Program-made: the position numbers and the translations under genes
The notes under the pieces: generated by a model
Databases searched by the model: none
Seen by the model: the letters and a program-made list of their open reading frames with translations, nothing else
Told to the model about the DNA's origin: nothing
Source: Dehalococcoidia bacterium
GTDB lineage: Bacteria; Chloroflexota; Dehalococcoidia; Tepidiformales; Tepidiformaceae
Direction: 5' to 3'
Length of the DNA: 64,000 nt
Assembly: GCA_022826585.1 (NCBI GenBank)
Contig: JAJDUR010000032.1
Coordinates: 1 to 64,000 of the forward strand
In this document: positions 27,268 through 36,640 of the stretch, one piece after another
How positions within the stretch are numbered: the stretch's first letter is position 1
How the letters are laid out: the number at the start of each line of letters is the position of its first letter

Positions 27268-28173
27268 CTACGGGCGTTCCCGCTCGTCGCTCGACCGGTG
27301 CTCGGCGACCTGTCGCGCGACATCGGGGAAGGCGGGGTCGATCTCGTAGCGGTAGTCGTCCCAGAAGCCGTCGCGGAGCGGATCGAAGCGGCGGGGCGGC
27401 GTCGCGGCGGCAAGGGCCACCTGCTTCATGCAGCGCTCGATCTCGTCTCGCCGGGTGACGGCTTCCCCCGGCGGGACCGGGGGGAGCACGCAGACGGTCA
27501 TGGACTGGTGTGTGCGCAGGGTGGGGGCGAAGGGGTGCTCCCAGACACGGTGACCGCCGGTGACGACCACGGGGAGGAGCGGACGGCCCAGGCGAGCCGC
27601 CAGGTTGAAGGCGCCCGGCTGGAAGGCGAGCTCGATGCCAAGGATGGAGCCCTGGGGGAAGAGCAGGATGCTGTCCCCGGCCTCGACGGCAACGCCCGCC
27701 TCGCGGCGCAGCGTGCGGGTGGTCTCGATCGGCCGCTCGGGACGGATGAAGAGGTGCCGCCCACGCGCCAACTGGGCGCCGAGGAGCGGGAACGTGGCGA
27801 GCTCGTCGCGGGCGACGGCGGTGAACGAGAGGGGCAGGTGGAGCAGGGCAACGCCGTCGGAGAAGCCCTCATGGAGGGAGACGACCACGTAGCGCTCGCG
27901 CCGGTCGACATGCTCCAGGCCTTCGATACGGATGCGGAGGCCGATGAGGCGGGCCGCGAGACGGGCCCACCAACGCTCGGCGGTCCTTCGGGCCCGCCGG
28001 CCGTGGAGCCGGTCGGGCAGGGCCGCGGCAAGGCGCAGCACGATCATCGCGGGGCCGAAGAGGATGAGGACGGCTGCCCAGGCCCTTACCCACTCGCGGG
28101 AAGAGGCGACCGCGAAGTGGCCGCCGGCGAGCATGCGCGAAGCCCCGGCGGCGCCGGGATGCTCAGGCGTCAT
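27268..28173 (-). CDS. 1-acyl-sn-glycerol-3-phosphate acyltransferase-like (PlsC) protein
   Basis: YVVVSLHEGFSDGVALLHL...VEAGDSILLFPQGSILGIELAFQPGAFNLAARLGRPLLPVVVTGGHRVW; HxxxxD replaced by HEGFSD. Confidence 0.75.
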   Translation of the reverse strand: MTPEHPGAAGASRMLAGGHFAVASSREWVRAWAAVLILFGPAMIVLRLAAALPDRLHGRRARRTAERWWARLAARLIGLRIRIEGLEHVDRRERYVVVSLHEGFSDGVALLHLPLSFTAVARDELATFPLLGAQLARGRHLFIRPERPIETTRTLRREAGVAVEAGDSILLFPQGSILGIELAFQPGAFNLAARLGRPLLPVVVTGGHRVWEHPFAPTLRTHQSMTVCVLPPVPPGEAVTRRDEIERCMKQVALAAATPPRRFDPLRDGFWDDYRYEIDPAFPDVARQVAEHRSSDERERP

Positions 28174-28495
28174 CGGCGGGGCGGGCCGCGCGAGCGAGGG
28201 CGCTGCGAAGCTCGCCCTCGTCGGGAACGACACCCTGTGTCGTGACCTTCCCGTCAATCGTCACGACCGGAGGGTGCCAGCCGCCGCGGCGCAGGGCATC
28301 GAAGATGTGGTTGAACCAGGGCTTGATATGGACCTGGACGCAGGGCAGGTCGGAGGCGACGCGCTGGACGAGGCGGACGGTGAGGTCACACTCCTCACAG
28401 ACTGCGTGGGGGACGTTCAGGAAGAGCTGCCGGCCGGTCATAGGATAGACCGTCACGACGGTCACGGGCGGGGCGGCATTCGATGCGTCGGTCAT
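28163..28495 (-). CDS. Thioredoxin-fold-like small protein
   Basis: VTVVTVYPMTGRQLFLNVPHAVCEECDLTVRLVQRVASDLPCVQVHIKPWFNHIFDALRRGGWHPPVVTIDGKVTTQGVVPD; CxxC. Confidence 0.55.
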   Translation of the reverse strand: MTDASNAAPPVTVVTVYPMTGRQLFLNVPHAVCEECDLTVRLVQRVASDLPCVQVHIKPWFNHIFDALRRGGWHPPVVTIDGKVTTQGVVPDEGELRSALARAARPADDA

Positions 28496-28727
28496 CTCAA
28501 CCAGCGTACGGGAGCGGGCGCCGGCGCTGCACCTCCTGAACGGTAAAGGGCAGGAGGGGCAGAAGGTGAGGGGTTGCCGGGCGTGCTCCGCGACCGGAGT
28601 CTCCGTTCCGGCGACATCCGGGGACCGGCCAGACCCCGGGTGTTCCCCAATCGACATTGACGAGCCCGATGGGCGTGCCTATTCTGGCGCCCCGAATGGT
28701 TCCAATTTCCTACAGGAGTGTGTACCC

Positions 28728-28967
28728 ATGGCCACAACGGAAGAACGGCTGAGGAAGCTGGTTGATGACAATCTGGAGATCGAGGGCCGAACGCCCGGGA
28801 CGCCCCTTAACGAGGGTCGCAACATCGCCGACGCCGGGGTGCCTTCTCCCGACATCGTGGCCTTCTGGAAGCTCGTGAACGAGGAGTTCGGGGTCGACAT
28901 TTCCGCCGAGCAGTTCTCCGAGCTGCTGACGCCGTCTGATCTCATCGCACACCTGGACTCAGCCTAG
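28728..28967 (+). CDS. Acyl-carrier-protein-like protein
   Basis: ERLRKLVDDNLEIEGRTPGTPLNEGRNIADAGVPSPDIVAFWKLVNEEFGVDISAEQFSELLTPSDLIAHLDSA. Confidence 0.75.
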   Translation: MATTEERLRKLVDDNLEIEGRTPGTPLNEGRNIADAGVPSPDIVAFWKLVNEEFGVDISAEQFSELLTPSDLIAHLDSA

Positions 28968-29117
28968 GCGTCGCCGGTCGCGGCTCTCGAGAGGCGCGCG
29001 GCCCGCGGTGGCGGCTCCCTTTGCCGACGTTGGTGGCGTCCCTGGAGATTCCCGGGGGCGTAGAGTTGCGCGTGTCGTTCTCGTGACGGACACCGAAAGC
29101 GGAACAGGGACTTGCCG

Positions 29118-30026
29118 ATGAGTGATCCCGAGGCAGTCTGGAGACTGCCAGAACCGCACTCCGTGCTGGACGTCCCGGTGGACGGGGACACGGTGATCAA
29201 GGTGCGGCGGCACGGGAACCCTGCCGGGCCGCGACTCGTGCTGAGCCACGGCAACGGCCTCGCCATCGACCTCTACTACCCGTTCTGGTCGCTTCTCGAA
29301 GAGGAGTTCGACCTGGTGTTGTACGACCTGCGGAATCACGGCTGGAACGAGATCGGCTCCCAGGATGGACACAACGTTCCGACGATCGCGCGTGACCAGG
29401 AGACGGTCCAGGAGGCGATCGACGCGGAGTATGGGGAGAAGCCGAAGACCGGGGTCTTTCACTCCGTCTCGGCCATGACGACGCTCCTCTCGCCGGAGCA
29501 GTGCCGCGGATTCTCCGGGCTGTTCCTCTTCGATCCACCGCTCCGCAGGCCAGGGGTCAGCCACGAGGAGTTCGACGAGGCCTCGATCAAGACAGCGGGC
29601 ATGGCTCGAAAGCGGGGCTACCGCTTCAAGAGCAAGGAGGCCTTCGCCGAGCTGCTGGGCTTCTCGCCGAACTTCCGGAACACCGTCCCGGGCGTGCTCC
29701 AGCTGATGGCGGACACGACCCTTCGGGAGCTCCCCTCGGGGGAGGGCTACGAGCTGATCTGCCCACCGGAGTACGAAGCGCAGATCATCGAGTACGCGAG
29801 GATCTTCGCGGTGTTCATCGACTTCTCCGCCCTGGCCTGCCCGGTCAAGGCGTACGGGGCGGATCCGACCCTGCCCTACGCCTACCTTCCCACGCTCGAC
29901 CTTGGCGACATTCGAGAGGTCGACTACGACTTCCTTCCCGATGCGACGCACTTCCTCCAGCTCGAGCAGCCGGAGGCCTGCGTGGCGGCCCTGCGGGAGT
30001 TTCTCGAGCAGCAGGGCCTGCGCTAG
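29118..30026 (+). CDS. Alpha/beta hydrolase
   Basis: RLVLSHGNGLAIDLYYPFWSLLEEEFDLVLYDLRNHGWNEIG...VFHSVSAMTTLL. Confidence 0.85.
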   Translation: MSDPEAVWRLPEPHSVLDVPVDGDTVIKVRRHGNPAGPRLVLSHGNGLAIDLYYPFWSLLEEEFDLVLYDLRNHGWNEIGSQDGHNVPTIARDQETVQEAIDAEYGEKPKTGVFHSVSAMTTLLSPEQCRGFSGLFLFDPPLRRPGVSHEEFDEASIKTAGMARKRGYRFKSKEAFAELLGFSPNFRNTVPGVLQLMADTTLRELPSGEGYELICPPEYEAQIIEYARIFAVFIDFSALACPVKAYGADPTLPYAYLPTLDLGDIREVDYDFLPDATHFLQLEQPEACVAALREFLEQQGLR

Positions 30027-30048
30027 ACGTTCGGGGGCTCTGCGGCCG

Positions 30049-31221
30049 TTAGCTGTTGGCCAGCAGGGTGCGCATGCGGTCGACCCCTTCGACGATTTCC
30101 TCAAGGGAGGCGGCGTAGCTGAAACGCAGGTAGCCCTCACCCAGGTGCCCGAAGCTGGTCCCGGCGATCACGGCGACCCCCGCCTCTTCGAGCAGGCGTT
30201 CCTGCAGGGTGCGGGCATCGATGCCGGTCCCGGAGACGTTGGGGAAGGCGTAGAACGCGCCGCCCGGATCGACACAGCGCACACCGGGCACCTCGTTGAG
30301 TTCCCGGATGATGACCTTGCGGCGCTCATCGAACGCCTCCGTCATGACGTCGACGGCATCCTGTGGGCCTTCGAGCGCTTCGATCGCCGCGTACTGGGTG
30401 GCGGCGTTGGGACAGCTGTAGCTGTTGATGGCGAGCCGCTCCGCGAACGGGAAGAGGTCCGGCGGGAAGACGCCGTAGCCGAGCCGCCAGCCGGTCATCG
30501 CGTACGTCTTGCTCCAGCCGTCGAGAACGATGAGTCGGTCGCGAAGCTGCGGGTAGTTGAGCCAGGACACGTGCGAGCGGCCCTCGTAGAGGATGCGGGA
30601 GTAAATCTCGTCGCTCAGGATGACCACGTCGGGCCAGCGCTCAAGGCCCTCGACGAGGCGCTCGACCTGCTCGCGGGTGTACACGCCACCGGTCGGGTTC
30701 GCGGGGCTGTTGAGGATGATCAGGCGCGTGCGTTCATTGATCTGGGCGAGGACCTGGTCGGGGTCGAAGGTGAAGCCATCGGCCTCGTGCAGCTCGATGG
30801 GGATGGGGGTCGCACCGGAGAAGCGGATGACCGACTCGTAGATGGGGAACCCGGGGTTGGGGTACATGACCTCCGCGCCGGACTCGCCCATGAGGAGGGC
30901 CGCGAAGAACATGACCGGCTTCGCCCCCGGCGTGATGAGCACCGTCTCGGGATCGACGTCTGCGCCATGGCGGCGCTCAAGGTCCCTGGCCACCGCCTCG
31001 CGCAGTTCGGGGATGCCGGCGCCCGGCGTGTAGCCGTGCTTCCCCTCGGCGAGGGCGCGCTTGCCTGCCTCCACGATGTTGTCGGGTGTGGCGAAGTCCG
31101 GCTGACCGATGCCGAGGTTGATGATCGAGCGGCCCTCTGCCGCGAGCCTGTTCGCTCGAGCGAGGACCTCGAACGCCGTTTCCGTGCCGAGACTGCGGGC
31201 GGCGGCGGTTGGAAGAGCCAT
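30049..31221 (-). CDS. PLP-dependent aminotransferase class I/II (aspartate aminotransferase-like)
   Basis: INLGIGQPDFATPDNIVEAGKRAL...NSPANPTGGVYT...LDGWSKTYAMTGWRLGYGV. Confidence 0.93.
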   Translation of the reverse strand: MALPTAAARSLGTETAFEVLARANRLAAEGRSIINLGIGQPDFATPDNIVEAGKRALAEGKHGYTPGAGIPELREAVARDLERRHGADVDPETVLITPGAKPVMFFAALLMGESGAEVMYPNPGFPIYESVIRFSGATPIPIELHEADGFTFDPDQVLAQINERTRLIILNSPANPTGGVYTREQVERLVEGLERWPDVVILSDEIYSRILYEGRSHVSWLNYPQLRDRLIVLDGWSKTYAMTGWRLGYGVFPPDLFPFAERLAINSYSCPNAATQYAAIEALEGPQDAVDVMTEAFDERRKVIIRELNEVPGVRCVDPGGAFYAFPNVSGTGIDARTLQERLLEEAGVAVIAGTSFGHLGEGYLRFSYAASLEEIVEGVDRMRTLLANS

Positions 31222-31390
31222 GGTCGACCTCCGAACTCAGCGTGCGCTCCAGCACCGAGAGTACTCCGCCGCCGGTTAGTAAAGCGCAACGGCGCGCCCC
31301 GTCACAACGGGCACGGGCCTGGATACTCCCCGGCCTGACTCCGGCATTCAGCCAGACTCGATGAGGTGCGCCGGAGCGCCCGCGTTCGGT

Positions 31391-31409
31391 GGCTCCCGGC
31401 GTGGGAGCC
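31391..31409. terminator. Candidate hairpin downstream of the histidine kinase gene
   Basis: GGCTCCC-GGCGT-GGGAGCC; no U-tract. Confidence 0.4.
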
Positions 31410-31457
31410 ATCCTGCTCCCAGACTCAATCGATCAGCGGGTCGGGGAGCGGGCACCA

Positions 31458-32879
31458 TCAACTCGCCTCGATTGCGTGTGCCAGGGGGAGGCGGATGACC
31501 GCTGTGACACCCAGTCCGGGCCCTGCGCTCTCGAGGTTAACGGTACCGCCGTGCGCTTCAACGATGGCCCGCGTGATCGCCAGCCCCAGGCCAGTGCCGG
31601 CTATCCCCCGGCTGCGGGACTGGTCCGTGCGGTAGAAGCGATCGAAGACGTGGGGCAGGTCGGCGGGCTCGATGCCGGCCCCGTCATCGACGACCGAGAT
31701 GACCAGCGTCTCGCCGCCTTCCAGCTCGGCCCCGAGGACAACGGCTCCGCCTGGCTCGGTGGCGTGGATGGCGTTGCTCAGGACGTTGCCCAGCGCCTGG
31801 CTCATGCGCATGCGGTCGAGGCTCATCTCGGGGAGGTCGCCGGAGACGCGCAGGGCCAGATCGACCTCGCGGGCCCGTGACTGCGGCTGCCAGCGCTCCG
31901 CCTCCGTGTTGAGCAGCGAGGCGACCGAGGTGGCCTCAAGGGTGAGCCCCAGTTCCCCATGGTCTGTCTCCGCGAGCGAGTTCAGGTCGGACACGAGGCC
32001 GCGCAGGCGGTGCACTTCCTCGATGATGAGGTCGGATGCGCGCTCGGGGGCCTGGAGGCCGTCGGCCAGCCCCTTCGCTTCCAGCTGGATGACGCTCAGC
32101 GGCGTGTTTAGCTCATGGGAGACATCGTTCACGAGCCGCCTGCGGAGCTCACGCTGGGTCTCCAGGGCGGAGGTCATGTGGTTGAAGGCGGCGCTCATCC
32201 TGCCCAGCTCGTCCGAGGACGTGACCGGCAGCCGGGTGGTGTCGCCCTGGGCGATGGCCTGGGTGGCCTCGGTGAGGGCCGTGACGGGCGCCGTGATCCG
32301 CCGGGACAGCCAGCCGGACAGGAGGATGGCGACGCCGGCCGTGAGCGCGCCGCCAATGAGGGTGATGAGCAGCAGCGTGTTGAGAAACCCGTGCGACTCG
32401 CTCGACAGAAATTCCCGGTTGACATCCACGTAGACGTAGCCGACGGGCTGGTTCGTCGCCAGGTCGGACACGGTTTCGCGGCGCTCCCCCAGATCGGGCG
32501 CCGGTTTCCCCGGGACCACCATGGAGAAGTTGTCCCACACGACACGCCCGCCGGTGTCGACGATGACGACCCGGACCGGATCCCGGTGGAGGGCCTCGAG
32601 ATGGTCCTCCTCGCCTTCATCGGAGCCCTCCGCTCCGGGCGCTTCGCGGGAGCCGTACCCGGCCTCCAACAGCGTCCGATCGGCTGTTCCCCAACCACCG
32701 GCGGCCGTGTACTCGCGGCTCAGGTTGCGGGCCAGCTGGGTGGCCTCGTCGTCACCGATCTCGTCGACGAACTCGCCCAGGCGGGACTGCGTCGCGTAGT
32801 AGCCCACCGCCACGCTGACAAGGACGGCGAGGACGACCACGAGGACGGTCGCGCCCATGATTCGCCAGCGCAGCGACAT
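31458..32879 (-). CDS. Sensor histidine kinase (HAMP + HATPase)
   Basis: LVNDVSHELNTPLSVIQLEAKGL (H-box), NVLSNAIHATEPGG, DDGAGIEPADLPHVFDRFYR, GTGLGLAI. Confidence 0.95.
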   Translation of the reverse strand: MSLRWRIMGATVLVVVLAVLVSVAVGYYATQSRLGEFVDEIGDDEATQLARNLSREYTAAGGWGTADRTLLEAGYGSREAPGAEGSDEGEEDHLEALHRDPVRVVIVDTGGRVVWDNFSMVVPGKPAPDLGERRETVSDLATNQPVGYVYVDVNREFLSSESHGFLNTLLLITLIGGALTAGVAILLSGWLSRRITAPVTALTEATQAIAQGDTTRLPVTSSDELGRMSAAFNHMTSALETQRELRRRLVNDVSHELNTPLSVIQLEAKGLADGLQAPERASDLIIEEVHRLRGLVSDLNSLAETDHGELGLTLEATSVASLLNTEAERWQPQSRAREVDLALRVSGDLPEMSLDRMRMSQALGNVLSNAIHATEPGGAVVLGAELEGGETLVISVVDDGAGIEPADLPHVFDRFYRTDQSRSRGIAGTGLGLAITRAIVEAHGGTVNLESAGPGLGVTAVIRLPLAHAIEAS

Positions 32880-33556
32880 CAGCCGTCCTCCGCCACGAAC
32901 CGGTAGCCGGCGCCGTACACCGTCTGGATGGGCTCCCGTCCGGCACGGTTGATCTGCTTGCGCAGGCGGGCGATCTGGCTGTCGATGGCGCGATCGAATC
33001 CCTCGAACTCGTTGCTGAAGGTCAGCGAGATGAGTTGCTCGCGGGTCAGCACCTGGTTGGGATGCCGCATGAAGGTTGCCAGAAGGGCCATCTGCGCCTG
33101 GCTCAGGGCCACGGGTTCCTCGTCCACCGCGACGGCGCCGGTGGTCTCGTTCAAGGTGATGCCGGCGCGCGTGAGCACCTGCTGAACCTTGCCCTTGACG
33201 CGACGCAGCACGGCCTCGGCGCGGGCGACGACCTCCTCCGGGTCGAACGGCTTGATGATGTAGTCGTCAGCTCCGCTCTCGAGCCCCGTGATCCGCTCGG
33301 CGGGGGCTTCCCTGGCGGTGAGCATGATGATGGGAACGTCCGACTCGCGGCGGAGGATCCGGCACAGATCCACGCCGTCGAGGCGGGGAAGCATGAGGTC
33401 GAGGATGACGAGGTCGGGAGCCAGGTCGCGGGCCAGGGCGAGGCCGCTTTCGCCGTCGTGAGCCATCTCGGCGGAGAAGCCGGCGCGCTCGAAGTACACC
33501 TTGACCCAGTTCGCGATCCGCCTGTCGTCTTCGACTATCAAGACCGTGGCGCTCAT
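32879..33556 (-). CDS. OmpR/PhoB-type response regulator
   Basis: VLIVEDDRRIANWVKVYFERAGF...PDLVILDLMLPRLDG...LTAREAPAERITGLESGADDYIIKPFDPEEVVARAEAVLRR; winged-helix C-terminus. Confidence 0.96.
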   Translation of the reverse strand: MSATVLIVEDDRRIANWVKVYFERAGFSAEMAHDGESGLALARDLAPDLVILDLMLPRLDGVDLCRILRRESDVPIIMLTAREAPAERITGLESGADDYIIKPFDPEEVVARAEAVLRRVKGKVQQVLTRAGITLNETTGAVAVDEEPVALSQAQMALLATFMRHPNQVLTREQLISLTFSNEFEGFDRAIDSQIARLRKQINRAGREPIQTVYGAGYRFVAEDG

Positions 33557-33667
33557 CAGGAGTCCTCGTAGAACATTCCTGGACGCGGCGCCTCGGGAGA
33601 GACGCCGCGTCCACTCGCGGGATGCACTGCTTGTCAGCGTACACCCCTTGCCGGGCGGGACCGGGCG

Positions 33668-34822
33668 CTAGCCGCCGCCACGTCCTTCGCCCCCGGAGCC
33701 ATGCTCGCCGCCGGCCTCGTTGCCGTTGCCGCCGGAGCCGTGCTCGCCGCCGGCCTCGTTGCCGCCGCCGCCGGAGCCGTGCTCGCCGCCCCCTTCGGAG
33801 CTGCCGACCTCGGCATGGGGGACCCAGCCGGTGAACGGCTCTGCCGTCGCCGGCAGGTTGACCGTCCGCACCTCGCCCGGAGCCATGTCCACCGGCGTTG
33901 TTGGGCCGAGCTCCACTCCGTTGGAGAGGTGTACTTCGATCCTGACCCGGGTCAGGACACTGTTCGTCGTGTTCTCGACGGTGCCGGTGAAGGCGTTGGC
34001 CGAGGCGTCGTAGCTCATGATCAGGCGGGCGCCGCCACGAACCGTGTCGAAGGTCTCATCCAGCGCCAGCATGGCGCCGCTGCCTTCTTCGCCGCCGGCC
34101 TCGGAGCCTTCAGCGCCGCCCTCGGCGGAGCCTTCGCCCCCGGAACCGTGCTCACCGCCGGACTCGCCGCCGGACTCGGCGCCCTCTCCCGAGTGGGGAA
34201 CGGGGCCGGGGCCGCTGCAGTCGAACACTTCCATGTGCACGACGTACCCGTCGTAGGCCACGCCCGCCATTCCTGGTTCATCGCCGACGACCAGGACGGA
34301 GGTCGCTTGCTGACCAGGGTTCAGGTCGCCCAGCTTGTCAGGGCCGAGCTCGCCCACGGTCTGCGCGCCCAACTTCATGTGAGGCTCGGACTGCACGTAG
34401 CAGAGCTTCTCCGAGGTCGCGTTCTGGACGGTGGTGTAGACCGTCCCGGTCGCCTCATCGAACCGAGCGGAGACGGCCAGCCCGCCGAGGTTGCCTTCCC
34501 ACGACTGCCCGAGCGGAATGACCGGGCTCGACATGGCAGCTTCGCTGGCTTCGTTGCTTCCGGCGGCTTCAGCGCCCTCGGCGTGGCCGGCGCCCTCGGC
34601 GTGGCCCGGCTCACCGCCGCCCTCGCCACCTTCGCCCGGGCCGCCATGCTCACCGGGTCCTTCGCGCCCGGAGGCGGCCTCCGTGGCCCCTGAGCGGTCG
34701 GAGTCGTGACCGTTTCCGGCCTCGCTATCGCCCGTGCAGGCCACCAGTACTCCCGCACCGAGTACGGCCGCGAGGACCGACCCAACCAGGAGCGTCTTCG
34801 GGAACAGTTTCTTGAACATCAT
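33668..34822 (-). CDS. Gly/Glu/His-rich repeat lipoprotein with two beta-domain-like segments
   Basis: Lipobox-like VLAAVLGAGVLVACTGDSEAG; low-complexity GGEHGSGG repeats; start trimmed to the ATG at 34822. Confidence 0.75.
   Translation of the reverse strand: MMFKKLFPKTLLVGSVLAAVLGAGVLVACTGDSEAGNGHDSDRSGATEAASGREGPGEHGGPGEGGEGGGEPGHAEGAGHAEGAEAAGSNEASEAAMSSPVIPLGQSWEGNLGGLAVSARFDEATGTVYTTVQNATSEKLCYVQSEPHMKLGAQTVGELGPDKLGDLNPGQQATSVLVVGDEPGMAGVAYDGYVVHMEVFDCSGPGPVPHSGEGAESGGESGGEHGSGGEGSAEGGAEGSEAGGEEGSGAMLALDETFDTVRGGARLIMSYDASANAFTGTVENTTNSVLTRVRIEVHLSNGVELGPTTPVDMAPGEVRTVNLPATAEPFTGWVPHAEVGSSEGGGEHGSGGGGNEAGGEHGSGGNGNEAGGEHGSGGEGRGGG
33692..33789. repeat. 39-bp in-frame tandem repeat, about 2.5 copies
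   Basis: Unit (g/c)ccggagcc(a/g)tgctcgccgccggcctcgttgccg(t/c)(t/c)gcc at 33692-33730, 33731-33769 and a partial at 33770. Confidence 0.85.
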
Positions 34823-35124
34823 CACATCAGTCCTTTCATCCGTGATGCTGTTCACGCTAGGAAGCAAATGTCGCAGAAATATGTCGGGCGCTAGCTGTTT
34901 CGTCCCGGCAGGGCGCCCGGGTCGTGCCCACACCACCGCTGCTGCTCAAGGCGACCGGCTCCTCGCGGATCACGCGAGGCAACCACCTCGAGCCGCCATC
35001 CCCTCGCGAGGTTGAAGCCGCCCGGCCGGTGCAGTCATCGCCCTGGGGCTTCTCACCAGACCCGGGGAGACAGGGGCCGGACGCGAGGGAAGCCACCGCT
35101 ACCAGGTGAAGCACGAAGGGCGGT

Positions 35125-35199
35125 TGGTACCCCCGAGAGGACTCGAACCTCTGCCTTCGGCTCCGGAGGCCGACACTCTATCCGCTGAGCTACGGGGGC
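35125..35199 (-). tRNA. tRNA-Arg (anticodon CCG)
   Basis: GCCCCCGTAGCTCAGCGGATAGAGTGTCGGCCTCCGGAGCCGAAGGCAGAGGTTCGAGTCCTCTCGGGGGTACCA folds as a cloverleaf, CCA encoded. Confidence 0.95.
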
Positions 35200-35317
35200 C
35201 CGGCGAGGCTCGATCGTAGCGCGTCGGGGGCGCTCCCGCACGAGCCTCGACCGCTCCGGCGGGAGTGCTACGATCTGCGGCACGTACCCCCGGACCTCCG
35301 GAAAGGAACCCGTTCCC

Positions 35318-35620
35318 ATGCCCATCTACGAATTCAACTGCCCCGAGTGCGGGAAGGTCTTCGAGCGCAAGCGGCCGGTCGAGAAGGCCAGCCAGGGCGC
35401 TCGCTGCCCGGAATGCGGCAAGAACGCACAGCGCATCTTCGGCGCGGCGATCATCGGCGTGGGCGGCGGCGACGACTTCGGCGACCTCGGGGATCTGGGC
35501 GACCTTGGCGGCATGCCCGACATGGGAGCGGGGATGCCCGGCATGGGCGGCATGCCTGGCATGGGCGGCGGCATGCCCGGCATGGAAGGGCTCGACATGG
35601 GCGGCGACCTCGACTTCTAG
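35318..35620 (+). CDS. FmdB-family zinc ribbon protein with Met/Gly/Pro-rich tail
   Basis: MPIYEFNCPECGKVFERKRPVEKASQGARCPECGKNAQRIFGA...; tail GMPGMGGMPGMGGGMPGM. Confidence 0.9.
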   Translation: MPIYEFNCPECGKVFERKRPVEKASQGARCPECGKNAQRIFGAAIIGVGGGDDFGDLGDLGDLGGMPDMGAGMPGMGGMPGMGGGMPGMEGLDMGGDLDF

Positions 35621-35638
35621 GGCCCGGCCCGGCGCCGC

Positions 35639-36583
35639 CTAGTACGGATCGCGGCGCGAGAAGATGCGCCGCGGGTTCTCCAGCATCATCGCGTCGATCT
35701 GTTTCTCCGTGACGCCGCGCTCGCGCAGGGCGGGAAGCACGTCGTTGGAGATGTGGAGGAAGTGCCAGTTGGGCGCCCACTCCCGGGACGAGGCGCGGGG
35801 CATGGTGTCCATGAAGCAGTTGGTGTCGTGCGAGAGCACCATGCCCTCGGCGTAGCCCATCTCGCAGAGCCGGACGATGGTCTCGATGCGCCCCTCGGTG
35901 TTGAGGGTACGGTCGATGCCGAAGCGGTCCATGCCGATGGCGCTGCCCCGGTCCATGATGCGCGAGAGGTAGCCGGTATCGGCGCTGTCGCCGGAGTGGC
36001 CGATAACGACGCGCGTGAGGTCGACGCCCTCGCTCTCGAAGACATCCTGCTGGGCAAGCCCGGACTCGGTGGAGACATCGGTGTGGGTGCTGATGGGCAC
36101 GCCGGTGCGGCGGTGGGCGCGGGCGCCCGCGCGCAGCATGACCTCGTTCACCTCGTCGACAGTGGGCTGGGTGGCGAGCTTGATAACGCCGGCGCGGACG
36201 TCGCTGCCCTCGATGCCCTGCTCGATGTCGCGCACGAAGAGGTCGGCGATGGCGTCGCTGTCCATCTGGAGGAAGAGGTTGGGAGGCTGCCGCCAGACGC
36301 CGGTGCACATGACGATGTTGAGGTCGACCTGGCGGGCGACCTCGGAGACCATGGCGGCATCGCGGCCGAGGTCGATGGTGGTGAGGTCGACGATGGAGTC
36401 GATGCCGGCGGCCTTCAGCTCGCGGAAGCGCTCGACGGCGTTGGCGACCTCGGCGTCGCGGTCCCAGAGCTCGGGCCAGTTCTCGAACACGCCCGGCGAG
36501 CGGATGAAGACGTGCTCGTGCATGAGGGTGGCGCCGAGTTCGCTGTGGTCGATGGCGCCGGCGGCGGTGGGGATGGTGACCAT
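35639..36583 (-). CDS. Phosphotriesterase-family metal-dependent hydrolase
   Basis: HSELGATLMHEHVFIRSPG...IDSIVDLTTIDLGRD...VIGHSGDSADTGYL...GMDRFGID. Confidence 0.9.
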   Translation of the reverse strand: MVTIPTAAGAIDHSELGATLMHEHVFIRSPGVFENWPELWDRDAEVANAVERFRELKAAGIDSIVDLTTIDLGRDAAMVSEVARQVDLNIVMCTGVWRQPPNLFLQMDSDAIADLFVRDIEQGIEGSDVRAGVIKLATQPTVDEVNEVMLRAGARAHRRTGVPISTHTDVSTESGLAQQDVFESEGVDLTRVVIGHSGDSADTGYLSRIMDRGSAIGMDRFGIDRTLNTEGRIETIVRLCEMGYAEGMVLSHDTNCFMDTMPRASSREWAPNWHFLHISNDVLPALRERGVTEKQIDAMMLENPRRIFSRRDPY

Positions 36584-36640
36584 GCCTTCCTCCGTGACCG
36601 AATCGCTGGCGGGCGGCAGTATACGGGCCGGGGGAGGGCC

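Noticed and set aside
33692-33789. Possible CRISPR or non-coding repeat array
   Set aside because: Units are contiguous, in frame and encode a repetitive protein tail; no spacers and no cas genes.
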